Assembly: GCF_024345415.1 (NCBI RefSeq)
Contig: NZ_JAGQBB010000006.1
Span: 1-64,000, forward strand
Length of the DNA stretch: 64,000 nt
From: Synechococcus sp. Tobar12-5m-g
Lineage (GTDB): Bacteria; Cyanobacteriota; Cyanobacteriia; PCC-6307; Cyanobiaceae
Direction: 5' to 3'
Positions 42,052-50,150 of this stretch are shown piece by piece. Made by a program: the position numbers and the translations under genes. The notes beneath the pieces were generated by a model, which saw nothing but the letters and a program-made list of their open reading frames with translations, was not told the DNA's origin and searched no databases. Within the stretch, counting starts at the first letter, position 1. Each line of letters starts with the position of its first letter.

Positions 42052-43031
42052 GGCATGTACCGCCGAAGGGCCTGATTGGATGGGTTCGAGCGGTGGCTGA
42101 CCATCACCCCCGCCAGCAACAGCACCAGCCCAGCGACGGTGACGATGCCCAGCGGTTCCCCCAGCAGCAGGGCGGCGCTGGCGATCGCCACGACGATGGT
42201 GAGGGAGCCCCAGATCGACACGGTGGCCACGCTGCAGTGGCGGTAGGCCAGCCGAAGGGCCCGGTTGCTTCCCAGGGAGAGGGTGAGGCCGTAGACCAGG
42301 ATCACCCCGACAACCCAGCTCAGGTTGAGCAGGTGGAAGTGGCCGGGGCCGAACAGCGCCAGGGCGATCAAGCCGAACACCAGGGCGGTCACCGTTGAGG
42401 GGACCCCCACGGTGATCACGGCCGGCCATTGCCGGGTGGCGATGGCACGGCCGGTCACGGCGGTGGAGCCCAAGGCCAGCACCCCGACCAGGGCCCAGCC
42501 GTAACCTCGGAGCTGATCGCCATGGCCCCCTGACATCGCCATGGCCGCCCCCGGCAACAACAGACCGGTGGCGATCAAGACGAGGCTGATCCAGAAGCCT
42601 TGTGGCAAGGGTTCCGCCAGGAACTGCCTGGCCAACAGAGCGGAAACCGGCAGGACCAGGGAGAACAGCAGGGTCTGGCTGATCACCGAAAGGGATTCGA
42701 GGGCGAAGTAATAGGCGATCGGACCGATGAACAACCCCAGGCCCGCATCGATGAACAACAGCCAGCGATCGGCTGGTTTCAGGAGTGCCAGGCCAGGCCG
42801 GATCCCGGCGTGGCCAGGGAGCAGGTACGCCAGGCCGACCACCAGCTGGGCCACGAAGAACACGTTGCAGAAGCTGATCGGGTTCTCGCCACCGACGGGA
42901 TGGGCGGCGCCGTAAGTCTGCAGCCCCTTGAGTGCCGTGGCATCCAGCCCCTTGAGCAGCACGTACAGCCCAAGGGGGACAACACGCCGCCAACCAGGAT
43001 CCTTCAGCACCAATCCGATCGGTGAGCTCAT
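42048..43031 (-). CDS. EamA/DMT-superfamily membrane transporter
   Basis: Multispanning membrane protein, 327 residues from ATG 43031, with about ten hydrophobic segments in two halves as in drug/metabolite transporters (ISFCNVFFVAQLVVGLAYLL in the first; IWGSLTIVVAIASAALLLGE in the second). The GEP segment near the last helices is common in EamA proteins. Substrate unknown. It overlaps the sigma gene by four bases and is divergent from the DM13 gene, with 78 bases between. The longer frame to TTG/ATG 43100 would overlap most of that space. Confidence 0.8.
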   Translation of the reverse strand: MSSPIGLVLKDPGWRRVVPLGLYVLLKGLDATALKGLQTYGAAHPVGGENPISFCNVFFVAQLVVGLAYLLPGHAGIRPGLALLKPADRWLLFIDAGLGLFIGPIAYYFALESLSVISQTLLFSLVLPVSALLARQFLAEPLPQGFWISLVLIATGLLLPGAAMAMSGGHGDQLRGYGWALVGVLALGSTAVTGRAIATRQWPAVITVGVPSTVTALVFGLIALALFGPGHFHLLNLSWVVGVILVYGLTLSLGSNRALRLAYRHCSVATVSIWGSLTIVVAIASAALLLGEPLGIVTVAGLVLLLAGVMVSHRSNPSNQALRRYMP

Positions 43032-43109
43032 CGGTAGAGCGAAGGTCTGAGGACCATGCCGCTTCGGTTCATGGCCTTGGCTTTCCAACTCTGTCTGCAT
43101 TCATTCGTC

Positions 43110-43583
43110 ATGACGGCTCTCAAGACAACACTGGTCAGCGCCCTTGCCTTGGCCATGCTCGGCGGTTCCGCCGTTCCCGTTCATGCGCAAAGCATGATGA
43201 AGGAGGACAAGATGATGGCTCCCACTGGCGCGATGGCCAAGGGCAGCTTCCGCAAGGCCGAGGCGCCCGTCAGCGGCAGTTTCCAGATCAAGAAAGAGGC
43301 TGGCAAACAGGTGCTGGTGCTCAGCAGCGACTTCAAGACCAACGACATGGCCCCCGATCTGAAGGTGATCTTCAGTCCGTCGGCCACCCCCCTGGCGAGC
43401 ACCAAGGCCCCAGCGTTTCCGCTCAAGGCCGGCAGCTACACGATTCTCGCCTCGCTCAAATCCGCCGCCGGCGCCCAGAGCTACGTGATCCCCGCCTCGA
43501 TCGACCTGAGCAAGCAGGGGTCGGTGCTGATCTGGTGCAAGAAGTTCAACGCCACGATGGCCTGGGCCCCCCTGAAGCCCTGA
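43110..43583 (+). CDS. Secreted DM13-domain protein
   Basis: ATG 43110 gives 157 residues. The signal peptide (MTALKTTLVSALALAMLGGS to VPVHAQS) is followed by a Met-rich stretch (MMKEDKMMAPTGAMAKG). The rest is a DM13-type domain: GSFQIKKEAGKQVLVLSSDF, APDLKVIFSP, then LIWCKKFNATMAWAPL, with the near-invariant late cysteine. DM13 domains are proposed to carry out redox or electron-transfer functions in animals and bacteria. The position at the head of a redox gene run fits that. Confidence 0.82.
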   Translation: MTALKTTLVSALALAMLGGSAVPVHAQSMMKEDKMMAPTGAMAKGSFRKAEAPVSGSFQIKKEAGKQVLVLSSDFKTNDMAPDLKVIFSPSATPLASTKAPAFPLKAGSYTILASLKSAAGAQSYVIPASIDLSKQGSVLIWCKKFNATMAWAPLKP

Positions 43584-43586
43584 GCC

Positions 43587-44300
43587 ATGCAAAGCGTCGA
43601 CTGGCTCTGGCTGCTCCACCCAGCCCTGGCTGTGGTGCTCGTCTACCCCCTGCTCGGGATGGTGCTGCGGCTGGCGCAGCAGACCCGGGACCGCCGCCTG
43701 ACCCAGGCGAAGCATCCCCCCACCGTCGGCCGTGATCACGCCGATCTTGGCAAGTGGCTGGCGGGTTCGGTGGTGGCGATCGTGCTGCTGGCCGAAGCGG
43801 TGGTGATCGCCACCAAGCACCCCCTCTCCGCCTTCGCAGGGGGTGGTTCGCGTCTGGCGCTGCTGCTGCTGGTGCTGGTCGGCTCCGGTGTTGCCCTGGC
43901 GGCTCTCTGGCGGGTCAAGCGGCCCGCCTATCGGGCCAGCTTCGCCCTGCTCTGCTGGGCGGGGCTGATCGGCCTGGGTCTGCAGCCGGAGGTGTTCCGG
44001 CTCAGCGACAACCCGTTCGACCCGGCCTTCTGGCAGTCGCATTTCTGGGGCGGCGTCGGGCTCAGCGGCCTGATGCTGTTCTCGGTGGCCTGCCGGCCCG
44101 AGATCCACAAGCACCTGCGTTGGCGCCGGCTGCACGTCAGCGCCAACGTCCTGGCGGCCCTGATCTTCCTGGCCCAGGGGATCAGCGGGCCCAGGGATCT
44201 GCTCGAGATTCCACTCAGTTGGCAGAAAGCCACCCTCTACAGCTGTGATTTCGTGGCGAGAACCTGCCCGGCCCCGGCCCCGGTTCCTCCCACCCCCTGA
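43587..44300 (+). CDS. DUF4079 family membrane protein
   Basis: The 237 residues have about five hydrophobic segments and conserved histidines that could ligate haem as in cytochrome b561-like proteins: LLHPALAVVLVYPLLGMVLR at the N-terminus, FWQSHFWGGVGL in the middle, and RRLHVSANVLAALIFLAQGI near the end. A haem role is inference. It starts three bases after the DM13 gene, so the two are surely co-transcribed. Confidence 0.8.
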   Translation: MQSVDWLWLLHPALAVVLVYPLLGMVLRLAQQTRDRRLTQAKHPPTVGRDHADLGKWLAGSVVAIVLLAEAVVIATKHPLSAFAGGGSRLALLLLVLVGSGVALAALWRVKRPAYRASFALLCWAGLIGLGLQPEVFRLSDNPFDPAFWQSHFWGGVGLSGLMLFSVACRPEIHKHLRWRRLHVSANVLAALIFLAQGISGPRDLLEIPLSWQKATLYSCDFVARTCPAPAPVPPTP

Positions 44301-44336
44301 ATCCACACCAACTGAATCCACGCCGTCAACAACGCC

Positions 44337-45584
44337 ATGGCCCTGCTGCTCCTGGCCTTCCTGGCCGGTGCGCTGACGATCCTGAGCCCCTGCATCCTTC
44401 CCGTGTTGCCGTTCGTGTTCACCGGGGCCGGGCGGCCGTTCCACCGCCGGGGTCTGCCTCTGTTGGCTGGGATGGCGCTGTCCTTCACCACCGTTGGGGT
44501 TCTGGCCGTGGTAGGGGGGAACTGGGTGGTTCGGGCCCACCAGTTCGGGCGGATGGCGGCCCTGCTGGTGTTGGCTGCCTTCGGGTTGGCGCTGCTGTTT
44601 CCCGCCCTGGCCAACCGGCTCAGCCAACCGCTGGTGCGGCTGGGGCAGGGTCTGTCGCGACGATCGGATCAGGCTCGAAGCTCCGGGGCAACGGCCGCTT
44701 CATCCGCTCTGCTGGGCGTGGCGATTGGCCTGTTGTGGGCGCCCTGCGCCGGCCCGATCCTGGGTCTGGTGCTGACCGGCGCGGCGCTCCAGGGGGAGCC
44801 TGCCGGCACGGCACTGTTGCTGCTGGCCTATGCCGTTGGCGCCAGCACCTCCCTGGCGATCGCCCTGCTCGCCGGCGGGCGCATGGCCAACATCCTGCGG
44901 CGTTCCCTTCAGAGCACCGCCTTGTTGCGCCGGGCCCTGGGGGGTGCGGTGATCATCAGCGTGGGAGCGATCGCCCTGGGCCTGGAGCAGGCCTCCCTGG
45001 CCCGCTTCGCCCTGGCGGACACCAATGCCGTTGAGCAGACCCTGCTCGCGCAGGTTCCCGTCGCTCCCCGGGCCGGGGCAACCGCCACTGCGGCGAGCCC
45101 GCTGCCCGTTCTCGGCACCCTGCCGCCCTTCCCGAAGGGGGCGGTGTGGCTGAATTCGCCCCCACTCACCCGTGATCAGCTCTGGGGCAAGGTGGTGCTG
45201 GTGGACATCTGGACCTATTCCTGCATCAACTGCGTGCGGACCCTCCCCCACGTGCGCTCCTGGGCCAAGAAATACAAGGACCACGGTCTGGTGGTGATCG
45301 GGGTCCATTCACCGGAGTTCCCCTTCGAGCGCGACCTCGGCAATGTTCGGCAGGCCACCCGCAAACTTGGGGTCACCTACCCGGTGGTGATCGACAACGA
45401 CTTCGCGATCTGGAAGGCGTTCAACAACACCTACTGGCCAGCCTTCTATTTCATCGACACCCAGGGCCGCATCCGCGCCACCCACTTCGGCGAAGGTGCC
45501 TATGCCAAATCAGAGCAGACGATTCAGCAGCTGCTTCGGGAGGGTGGCTTCAGCCCTGTGCCCACCGGTCTGGTCAAGCCCTGA
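44337..45584 (+). CDS. CcdA-like transmembrane reductase fused to a thioredoxin-like domain
   Basis: Moves reducing power across the membrane to the periplasm or lumen. The 415 residues have a six-helix CcdA/DsbD-type core (about 1-225) with its two conserved cysteines in LSPCILP (C19) and WAPCAGP (C137). This is joined to a TlpA/DipZ-like thioredoxin domain (about 255-405) with active site WTYSCINC (C296, C299) and the cis-proline region TYWPAFYFID. The fusion form resembles mycobacterial DipZ. It follows DUF4079 and precedes the Kir-like gene by six bases. Confidence 0.9.
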   Translation: MALLLLAFLAGALTILSPCILPVLPFVFTGAGRPFHRRGLPLLAGMALSFTTVGVLAVVGGNWVVRAHQFGRMAALLVLAAFGLALLFPALANRLSQPLVRLGQGLSRRSDQARSSGATAASSALLGVAIGLLWAPCAGPILGLVLTGAALQGEPAGTALLLLAYAVGASTSLAIALLAGGRMANILRRSLQSTALLRRALGGAVIISVGAIALGLEQASLARFALADTNAVEQTLLAQVPVAPRAGATATAASPLPVLGTLPPFPKGAVWLNSPPLTRDQLWGKVVLVDIWTYSCINCVRTLPHVRSWAKKYKDHGLVVIGVHSPEFPFERDLGNVRQATRKLGVTYPVVIDNDFAIWKAFNNTYWPAFYFIDTQGRIRATHFGEGAYAKSEQTIQQLLREGGFSPVPTGLVKP

Positions 45585-45590
45585 ACCAGC

Positions 45591-46529
45591 ATGGCCATCT
45601 TGAACTCCCTTGGCCCCGCCCTACGTTCCCTGCTCCGGCGTCACCGCCTGACCCTCGGCCACCAGCGCAGCCCCTGGACCAGCCTCTGGCGCCAGCCGGT
45701 GTCGATGGCACTGCGGATGCCCTGGCCTGTGTTCTTCCTGGCCATGACCAGCCTTTATCTCATCGAAGTGGTGATCTTCGCGATCGCCTTTCAACTGGAT
45801 GGCCGCCACCTGGAGGGGGAAGGAGCCATGGGCCTGCCCACCAGTGTGGTGTTCTCGCTTCAGAATCTCCTCAGCGCCAGCTTCCAGCCCGCCAGGGTCA
45901 CCTCGATTTACATCCTGGCACTGGCGTCGTTGCAACAGATTGCCGGGCTGCTGACCAACGCCATGGTCACCGGTCTGTTCTTTCTGCGCTTCACCAAGGT
46001 GGATGCCCCGCTTCGGTTCAGCCGAAATCTGTGTCTGAGTTTCTTGCCCGGGGGCTATCTCAGCTGCCGGTTTGTGACCAGCGATCCCACCTACTGGTTG
46101 CGGGTGTCCTATTCGATGGTGCTCTTCCTCGATGAGGAGATCGAACCCGGGGTGGTGCAACGGCGGCTTCATCCTCTGCCGCTGCTCAACAACAGAACAC
46201 CCCAGCTGCATGTGACCGCCGTGCTCAGCCACAGCCTGGGCGCCGAGAGCCCCTTTGTTCGCCATGGAATGGAGGCGATCCGGAGGGCCAGCGGGGCCAT
46301 CCTGGTGATGGTGGAAGGCACCGACGAGGTGACCGGATCGCCGCTGCTTCAACTGCACAACTACCGGATCGAGGACATCCTCCAAGGGCATGTGTTCGAT
46401 GATTTGGTGTCCGAAGACGCCAACGGGCTCCGCAGGGTTGATCTGGATGCCTTGCATCGCACCCGCTTGATCGGCGAGCCTCCCCACACCGTCCGCTCTG
46501 ATCCATCCAAACGTTCCGCTCGCCTGTAA
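45591..46529 (+). CDS. Inward-rectifier (Kir) channel-fold protein with altered selectivity filter
   Basis: The 312 residues align along the length of bacterial Kir channels: slide helix and TM1 (WPVFFLAMTSLYLIEVVIFA, about 45-64), pore region FSLQNLLSASFQP (88-100), TM2 (SLQQIAGLLTNAMVTGLFFL then RF), and the cytoplasmic immunoglobulin-like domain (CRFVTSD, LHVTAVLSHSLGAESPF, then VMVEGTDEVTGSPLLQLHNY). In the filter, the usual T-x-G-Y-G is SASFQ (95-99), without gaps in the flanking alignment. A K+ conductance is therefore doubtful. It lies between CcdA-thioredoxin and msrA. Confidence 0.82.
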   Translation: MAILNSLGPALRSLLRRHRLTLGHQRSPWTSLWRQPVSMALRMPWPVFFLAMTSLYLIEVVIFAIAFQLDGRHLEGEGAMGLPTSVVFSLQNLLSASFQPARVTSIYILALASLQQIAGLLTNAMVTGLFFLRFTKVDAPLRFSRNLCLSFLPGGYLSCRFVTSDPTYWLRVSYSMVLFLDEEIEPGVVQRRLHPLPLLNNRTPQLHVTAVLSHSLGAESPFVRHGMEAIRRASGAILVMVEGTDEVTGSPLLQLHNYRIEDILQGHVFDDLVSEDANGLRRVDLDALHRTRLIGEPPHTVRSDPSKRSARL

Positions 46530-46553
46530 TCCAAGAGGCCGTTCCCCAAACCC

Positions 46554-47192
46554 ATGCGCCTGTCCGTTTCTGTCGCCTTCGCCGCGCTCGGCCTCTGGGC
46601 CCTGCCGGGCATGCTCGCCGCAAGTTCAGCGGTCCCACCCACCTCCGCCAAGCCAGGTTCCACCCAAACGGCCGTTCTGGCTGGGGGCTGTTTCTGGGGT
46701 GTGGAGGCGGTTTTCGAGCGGGTACGGGGTGTTTCGGAGGTGGTGTCTGGGTATGCGGGAGGTTCCAAGGCGAGCGCTGATTATCAGCAGGTGAGTGCAG
46801 GAACCACGGACCATGCCGAAGCGGTGAAGATCACCTACGACCCGAAAGTGGTGAGTTACGCCCAACTGCTGAGCATCTACTTCTCCGTTGCCCACGACCC
46901 CACCGAACTCAACCGCCAGGGCCCGGATGTCGGCAGGCAATACCGCTCCGCCATCTTCTTTGCCACCCCGTCCCAGCAGACGGCGGCCAGGGCCTCAATC
47001 GCCGCTTTGCGTAACCGGAAGGTGTTCCCACGGCCGATCGTCACCCAGGTGGTTCCCTTGCAGGCGTTTTTTTCAGCAGAGGCTTATCACCAGAATTACA
47101 TCGCCCACAACCCCTTCAATCCTTACGTTGTGGTGAATGATCTGCCCAAGCTTGCCCAGCTGAAGCGGCAGTTCCCCCAGTTGCTCAAATAG
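46554..47192 (+). CDS. msrA: Secreted peptide-methionine (S)-S-oxide reductase
   Basis: Reduces methionine-S-sulfoxide in proteins. The 212 residues begin with an apparent signal peptide (MRLSVSVAFAALGLWALPGM, then LAASS). The catalytic GCFWG is at 45-49 (Cys46), followed by VSGYAGG, DHAEAVKITYDP and the C-terminal YHQNYIAHNPFNPYV. An exported MsrA would need an external reductant, which the CcdA-thioredoxin fusion two genes upstream could supply (inference). It is convergent with the molybdoprotein gene, 17 bases apart. Confidence 0.93.
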   Translation: MRLSVSVAFAALGLWALPGMLAASSAVPPTSAKPGSTQTAVLAGGCFWGVEAVFERVRGVSEVVSGYAGGSKASADYQQVSAGTTDHAEAVKITYDPKVVSYAQLLSIYFSVAHDPTELNRQGPDVGRQYRSAIFFATPSQQTAARASIAALRNRKVFPRPIVTQVVPLQAFFSAEAYHQNYIAHNPFNPYVVVNDLPKLAQLKRQFPQLLK

Positions 47193-47209
47193 CTGGTTGT
47201 GGCTGCGCC

Positions 47210-47935
47210 TTACAGCCCCGCAAACCACTCGTAACCCTGGTCCTCCCAGGTGCCGCGGCGCTCTTCCAGGCTGGCCATCACCTTCAGGCCCGTGACCCAT
47301 TTGCTGAGCTTGTAGCCGAGTTTGATCGGCGTGGCGAGGCGCACTGGGGCCCCATTGGCTGCCGGCAGAGGTGCACCGTTCATGGCGGTGGCCAGCAGGG
47401 TCTGGGGATGCAGGGCCGAGGCGATGTCCCAGGTCTCGAAGTACTGATCGGCCGAGTCGATGGCCAGGTAGCCGCCCAAATTGGAGATCCCAGCCAGAGC
47501 GAGCACATCGGCCAGGCGCACCCCGGACCAGGCCACGATCGCTGCCCACCCTTCCACGCAGACGTGGCGCATCACCAGCTCCTGCTGGGGCAGGGCCGCC
47601 AGCGCCGCCAGATCGAGGCTCAGGGGCCGGCTCACCAGGCCGTCCACCCGTAGCCGGTAGCGGGCGGGATCCAGCTGGGGCACTCCGTTGAAACTGTTGA
47701 CCAGCAGATCCTTGGGGTCCACCTGATCCCGGCGGAACAACGGCACCGGGCCCTTGCCCTGCATCAACGCCTCGATCCGTTCGTTGAGCGGCTGGGTGGC
47801 ATTCCCCACCGTTTCGCTGAGGCCATTGAGGGCGCAGCCCCCCAGCAGGAGCGAGGAGCCCCCGCTGAGACCAAGCCCAAGCAGCTGGCGGCGATTCAGG
47901 TGGGTCGCATCTTTCGTGGCAGCTTGTTGTGCCAT
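47210..47935 (-). CDS. Sulfite-oxidase-fold molybdopterin lipoprotein (MsrP-like)
   Basis: ATG 47935 gives 241 residues. The N-terminus has a twin-arginine motif (NRRQLLG, residues 14-20) and a lipobox LLLGGC (Cys34), so a Tat-exported, possibly lipid-anchored protein. The Mo-binding cysteine is in RHVCVEGW (Cys126), and the fold's other blocks are RYRLRVDGLV, GVRLADVLALAG, and APVRLATPIKLGYKLSKW. Relatives oxidise sulfite or reduce sulfoxides (MsrP). It overlaps the cytochrome b gene by one base and is convergent with msrA. Confidence 0.88.
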   Translation of the reverse strand: MAQQAATKDATHLNRRQLLGLGLSGGSSLLLGGCALNGLSETVGNATQPLNERIEALMQGKGPVPLFRRDQVDPKDLLVNSFNGVPQLDPARYRLRVDGLVSRPLSLDLAALAALPQQELVMRHVCVEGWAAIVAWSGVRLADVLALAGISNLGGYLAIDSADQYFETWDIASALHPQTLLATAMNGAPLPAANGAPVRLATPIKLGYKLSKWVTGLKVMASLEERRGTWEDQGYEWFAGL

Positions 47936-48552
47936 CAGGCGAACATCGAGCGCAGCAGCCGCAGGCCACCGATCCGCCAGGAAAGCGTCACATGGGCAAG
48001 CATCAGCAGGGCGATGGCGGGGATCGTGGCCAGGTGGCTGATCCTCAGGGTCTGCCAGCTGGTGGAGCCAAACGCCTCGCCGAAGCTGAACAGGCCCGAG
48101 AGCCACCAGAACTGGGCCGGTTTATACATGGCCATTCCCGTGATCAGGCCGAAGGCCAGCAGGATCAGCATCAGGGTGTACACCAGCCGGTGGGCTGAGA
48201 GCCGCCGCTTGGCTTTGTTTTGGCTGGCTTTCAGCGTGCCGAGGTCACCGGTGTCCGCCAGCTTTCGGCGCCGTTGCCCGATCAGCAGAGCGATCCAGAC
48301 GCCGAGATTGAGGGCGTAAAGGCCCATGAAGCCGAAGTGCCAGTCACGTCCGCCCGCCAACCAGCCCCCCAGGGTGAGGAGCTCCGGCACGGTGGCTCCA
48401 CCCCGACCGCCGAACACCGGGTTGGCGTTGTAGATCTGCAGGCCGCTGGCCGCCATCACCAGCAGCACCAGCAGGTTGAGGCTGTGGAAGGCCCGCGTCC
48501 AGAGGGGGCTGTGGCGGATCGGCGCTGGGTGATGGGCCATTGCCTCGTCCAT
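47935..48552 (-). CDS. Cytochrome b561-type membrane subunit, partner of the molybdoprotein
   Basis: ATG 48552 gives 205 residues (ATG 48540 is also possible). About four membrane helices carry histidines suitable for b-type haem: RAFHSLNLLVLLVMAASGLQ, DWHFGFMGLYALNLGVWIAL, SAHRLVYTLMLILLAFGLIT, and ATIPAIALLMLAHVTLSWRI. Such proteins feed electrons to sulfite-oxidase-fold enzymes (like MsrQ does for MsrP, though this is a different cytochrome family). The stop overlaps the molybdoprotein start. Confidence 0.88.
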   Translation of the reverse strand: MDEAMAHHPAPIRHSPLWTRAFHSLNLLVLLVMAASGLQIYNANPVFGGRGGATVPELLTLGGWLAGGRDWHFGFMGLYALNLGVWIALLIGQRRRKLADTGDLGTLKASQNKAKRRLSAHRLVYTLMLILLAFGLITGMAMYKPAQFWWLSGLFSFGEAFGSTSWQTLRISHLATIPAIALLMLAHVTLSWRIGGLRLLRSMFA

Positions 48553-48642
48553 GGATTTCGGTTGGATCGTTGCCGTGCTTCCTGATCCCTGTACCGCCGA
48601 GCCCGGTGATTGGATTCCCAACCCGGGCTGCCCAGCTGGGCT

Positions 48643-48876
48643 TCAGGCGCCGCCGTTGCTCCGCTGCTCGGCCGGCCGTTCCTCCGGAACGATCGCACCC
48701 TCCACCGGGCACACCTGCAGGCAGATGCCACAGTCGATGCAGGTGTCGAAGTCGATCCAGTAGAACCCCGTGCCCTTGACATTGGCGCCGCTGCCGGGAT
48801 GGATGCAGGCCACCGGACAGGCGTCGACGCAGTCGGCCACCCCCTCGCAGACGTCGGTGAGGATGCTGTGGGCCAT
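48643..48876 (-). CDS. Two-cluster [4Fe-4S]/[3Fe-4S]-type ferredoxin
   Basis: Seventy-seven residues with eight cysteines in two groups: C10, C16, C20, C24 (DVCEGVADCVDACPVACIHP) and C46, C49, C52, C56 (TCIDCGICLQVCP). This is the layout of bacterial-type seven- or eight-iron ferredoxins. It is a soluble electron carrier. It lies 37 bases after hisZ on the same strand, and 90 bases upstream of the cytochrome b start, so it could belong to either unit. Confidence 0.92.
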   Translation of the reverse strand: MAHSILTDVCEGVADCVDACPVACIHPGSGANVKGTGFYWIDFDTCIDCGICLQVCPVEGAIVPEERPAEQRSNGGA

Positions 48877-48913
48877 GGGGCTCGGAAAGAGGTTGGCCCG
48901 ATCCTAGAAATGC

Positions 48914-50089
48914 TCAGCCAAGCCACTCAACGGCCTGGTTCCCCCTGGTTCGGGCCAGCGCCTCGGCCTGCTGCGCGTCGGCGCAGGGATCGGGCAGAAG
49001 TTCGGCGGCCAGTCCTGAGCGATGCAGGGCCTCCAGTCGCTCCAGGGCCGCGGGCAACTGGCTGGCCTGGCCGTAGGCCAGCAGCAGCGGCCCCTGGCTG
49101 GGCCCGGGGCCTTCGCCTGAATCCAGCAGATCCCTGATTTCTTCGATCCTGAATCCGAAGCCCACACCGGCCGCCGCGTCTGGATCCAGGCTGAATCGCG
49201 CCACCAGCCCGTCGTAGCGCCCACCGCTGGCGATCTCCACCGGGGCCGCCTCTCCCTGGCACACCAGCTTGAACACCAGACCGTCGTAGTAGTTGAACTG
49301 GGGCTGGAAGCTGGGGTCCAGCTGGATGCCAACCCCGAGCCGCTGGGCGGCCGCCTCCACCAACTGCAGGGTCTGGGCCAGATCCTCGAGCAGGGCGAGC
49401 GGACCAAGCTGTTGCTGCAGCTTGTCGATCACCTGGGCGGGTTCCCCCCGGAGCCGCAGCAGGACCAGCAGCTGGTCCACCTCGTGGCCCGGCAGGGGAA
49501 GGGCGGCCAGGGCGAGGGGATCGAAGTTGGTGAGCGCCTGGCGACAGGCGGTGCGCTCGGCAGCCGGTACCCGGTCGAGCAGGGCGCTGAGCACGCCGTG
49601 GTGACCCACCAGCAACAGGGGCTGGTGACGCCCCCGCAGGCCCAGGGTTTCGGTGCAGGCCAGCAGCAGGCGCAGCAGTTCCGCATCGGCCGCCGCCGAG
49701 GGCACCCCGAGCAGCTCAACGCCGCTCTGCAGTTGTTCACTGATCCGCTGGCCGCCCCCATCCCCGACGAAGGTGCGGAAGGTGGCCCCCTCCGCCCACA
49801 AACGAAGCGGACGGGGACGGGCGGCCAGCCGGGTGCAGGCCGCCCGGGCGATCGGCGCCGTCAGCTCGGGTCGCAGGCCCAGGGGCTCCTCCGCCGCCAG
49901 GCGCACCACTTCTGCCTGGGGGCCCCCGCCCCGGGCCTGGAGCGTGTCGAGCCGTTCGATCGCCGGGGGGGCGACCTCCTGGTACCCCCAGAGCCGGTAG
50001 ACCGCCGCCAGTTGCTGGCAGAGGCGGCGGTTGCGCTCCACCTGGCCAGGATTGAGATCCCTGGCGCCGGCGGCAGGTTGCAGGGCCAT
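48914..50089 (-). CDS. hisZ: ATP phosphoribosyltransferase regulatory subunit
   Basis: HisZ resembles histidyl-tRNA synthetase but lacks tRNA charging; it forms a complex with short HisG for the first step of histidine synthesis. The 391 residues show the class II-like motifs RLWGYQEVAPPAIERLD, LGLRPELTAPIARAA, FVGDGGGQRISEQLQSGVEL and FQPQFNYYDGLVFKL. The C-terminal anticodon-binding domain of true HisS is replaced by a short region. It follows the inositol-phosphatase-family gene by 61 bases. Confidence 0.9.
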   Translation of the reverse strand: MALQPAAGARDLNPGQVERNRRLCQQLAAVYRLWGYQEVAPPAIERLDTLQARGGGPQAEVVRLAAEEPLGLRPELTAPIARAACTRLAARPRPLRLWAEGATFRTFVGDGGGQRISEQLQSGVELLGVPSAAADAELLRLLLACTETLGLRGRHQPLLLVGHHGVLSALLDRVPAAERTACRQALTNFDPLALAALPLPGHEVDQLLVLLRLRGEPAQVIDKLQQQLGPLALLEDLAQTLQLVEAAAQRLGVGIQLDPSFQPQFNYYDGLVFKLVCQGEAAPVEIASGGRYDGLVARFSLDPDAAAGVGFGFRIEEIRDLLDSGEGPGPSQGPLLLAYGQASQLPAALERLEALHRSGLAAELLPDPCADAQQAEALARTRGNQAVEWLG

Positions 50090-50150
50090 GGGGGGCGGAG
50101 CAAAAGGAAAGGAGGAACGGGCTGGATCCTATGGAGCAGCAGGGGCAGGC

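Noticed and set aside
42052-42993. Upstream continuation of the sigma-factor frame
   Set aside because: It runs out of frame through the EamA gene, with Arg/Gly/Pro-rich sequence. The sigma domain itself starts at ATG 42051.
43101-44627. 508-codon minus-strand frame opposite DM13, DUF4079 and CcdA genes
   Set aside because: Low-complexity shadow; the three plus-strand genes have clear family signatures.
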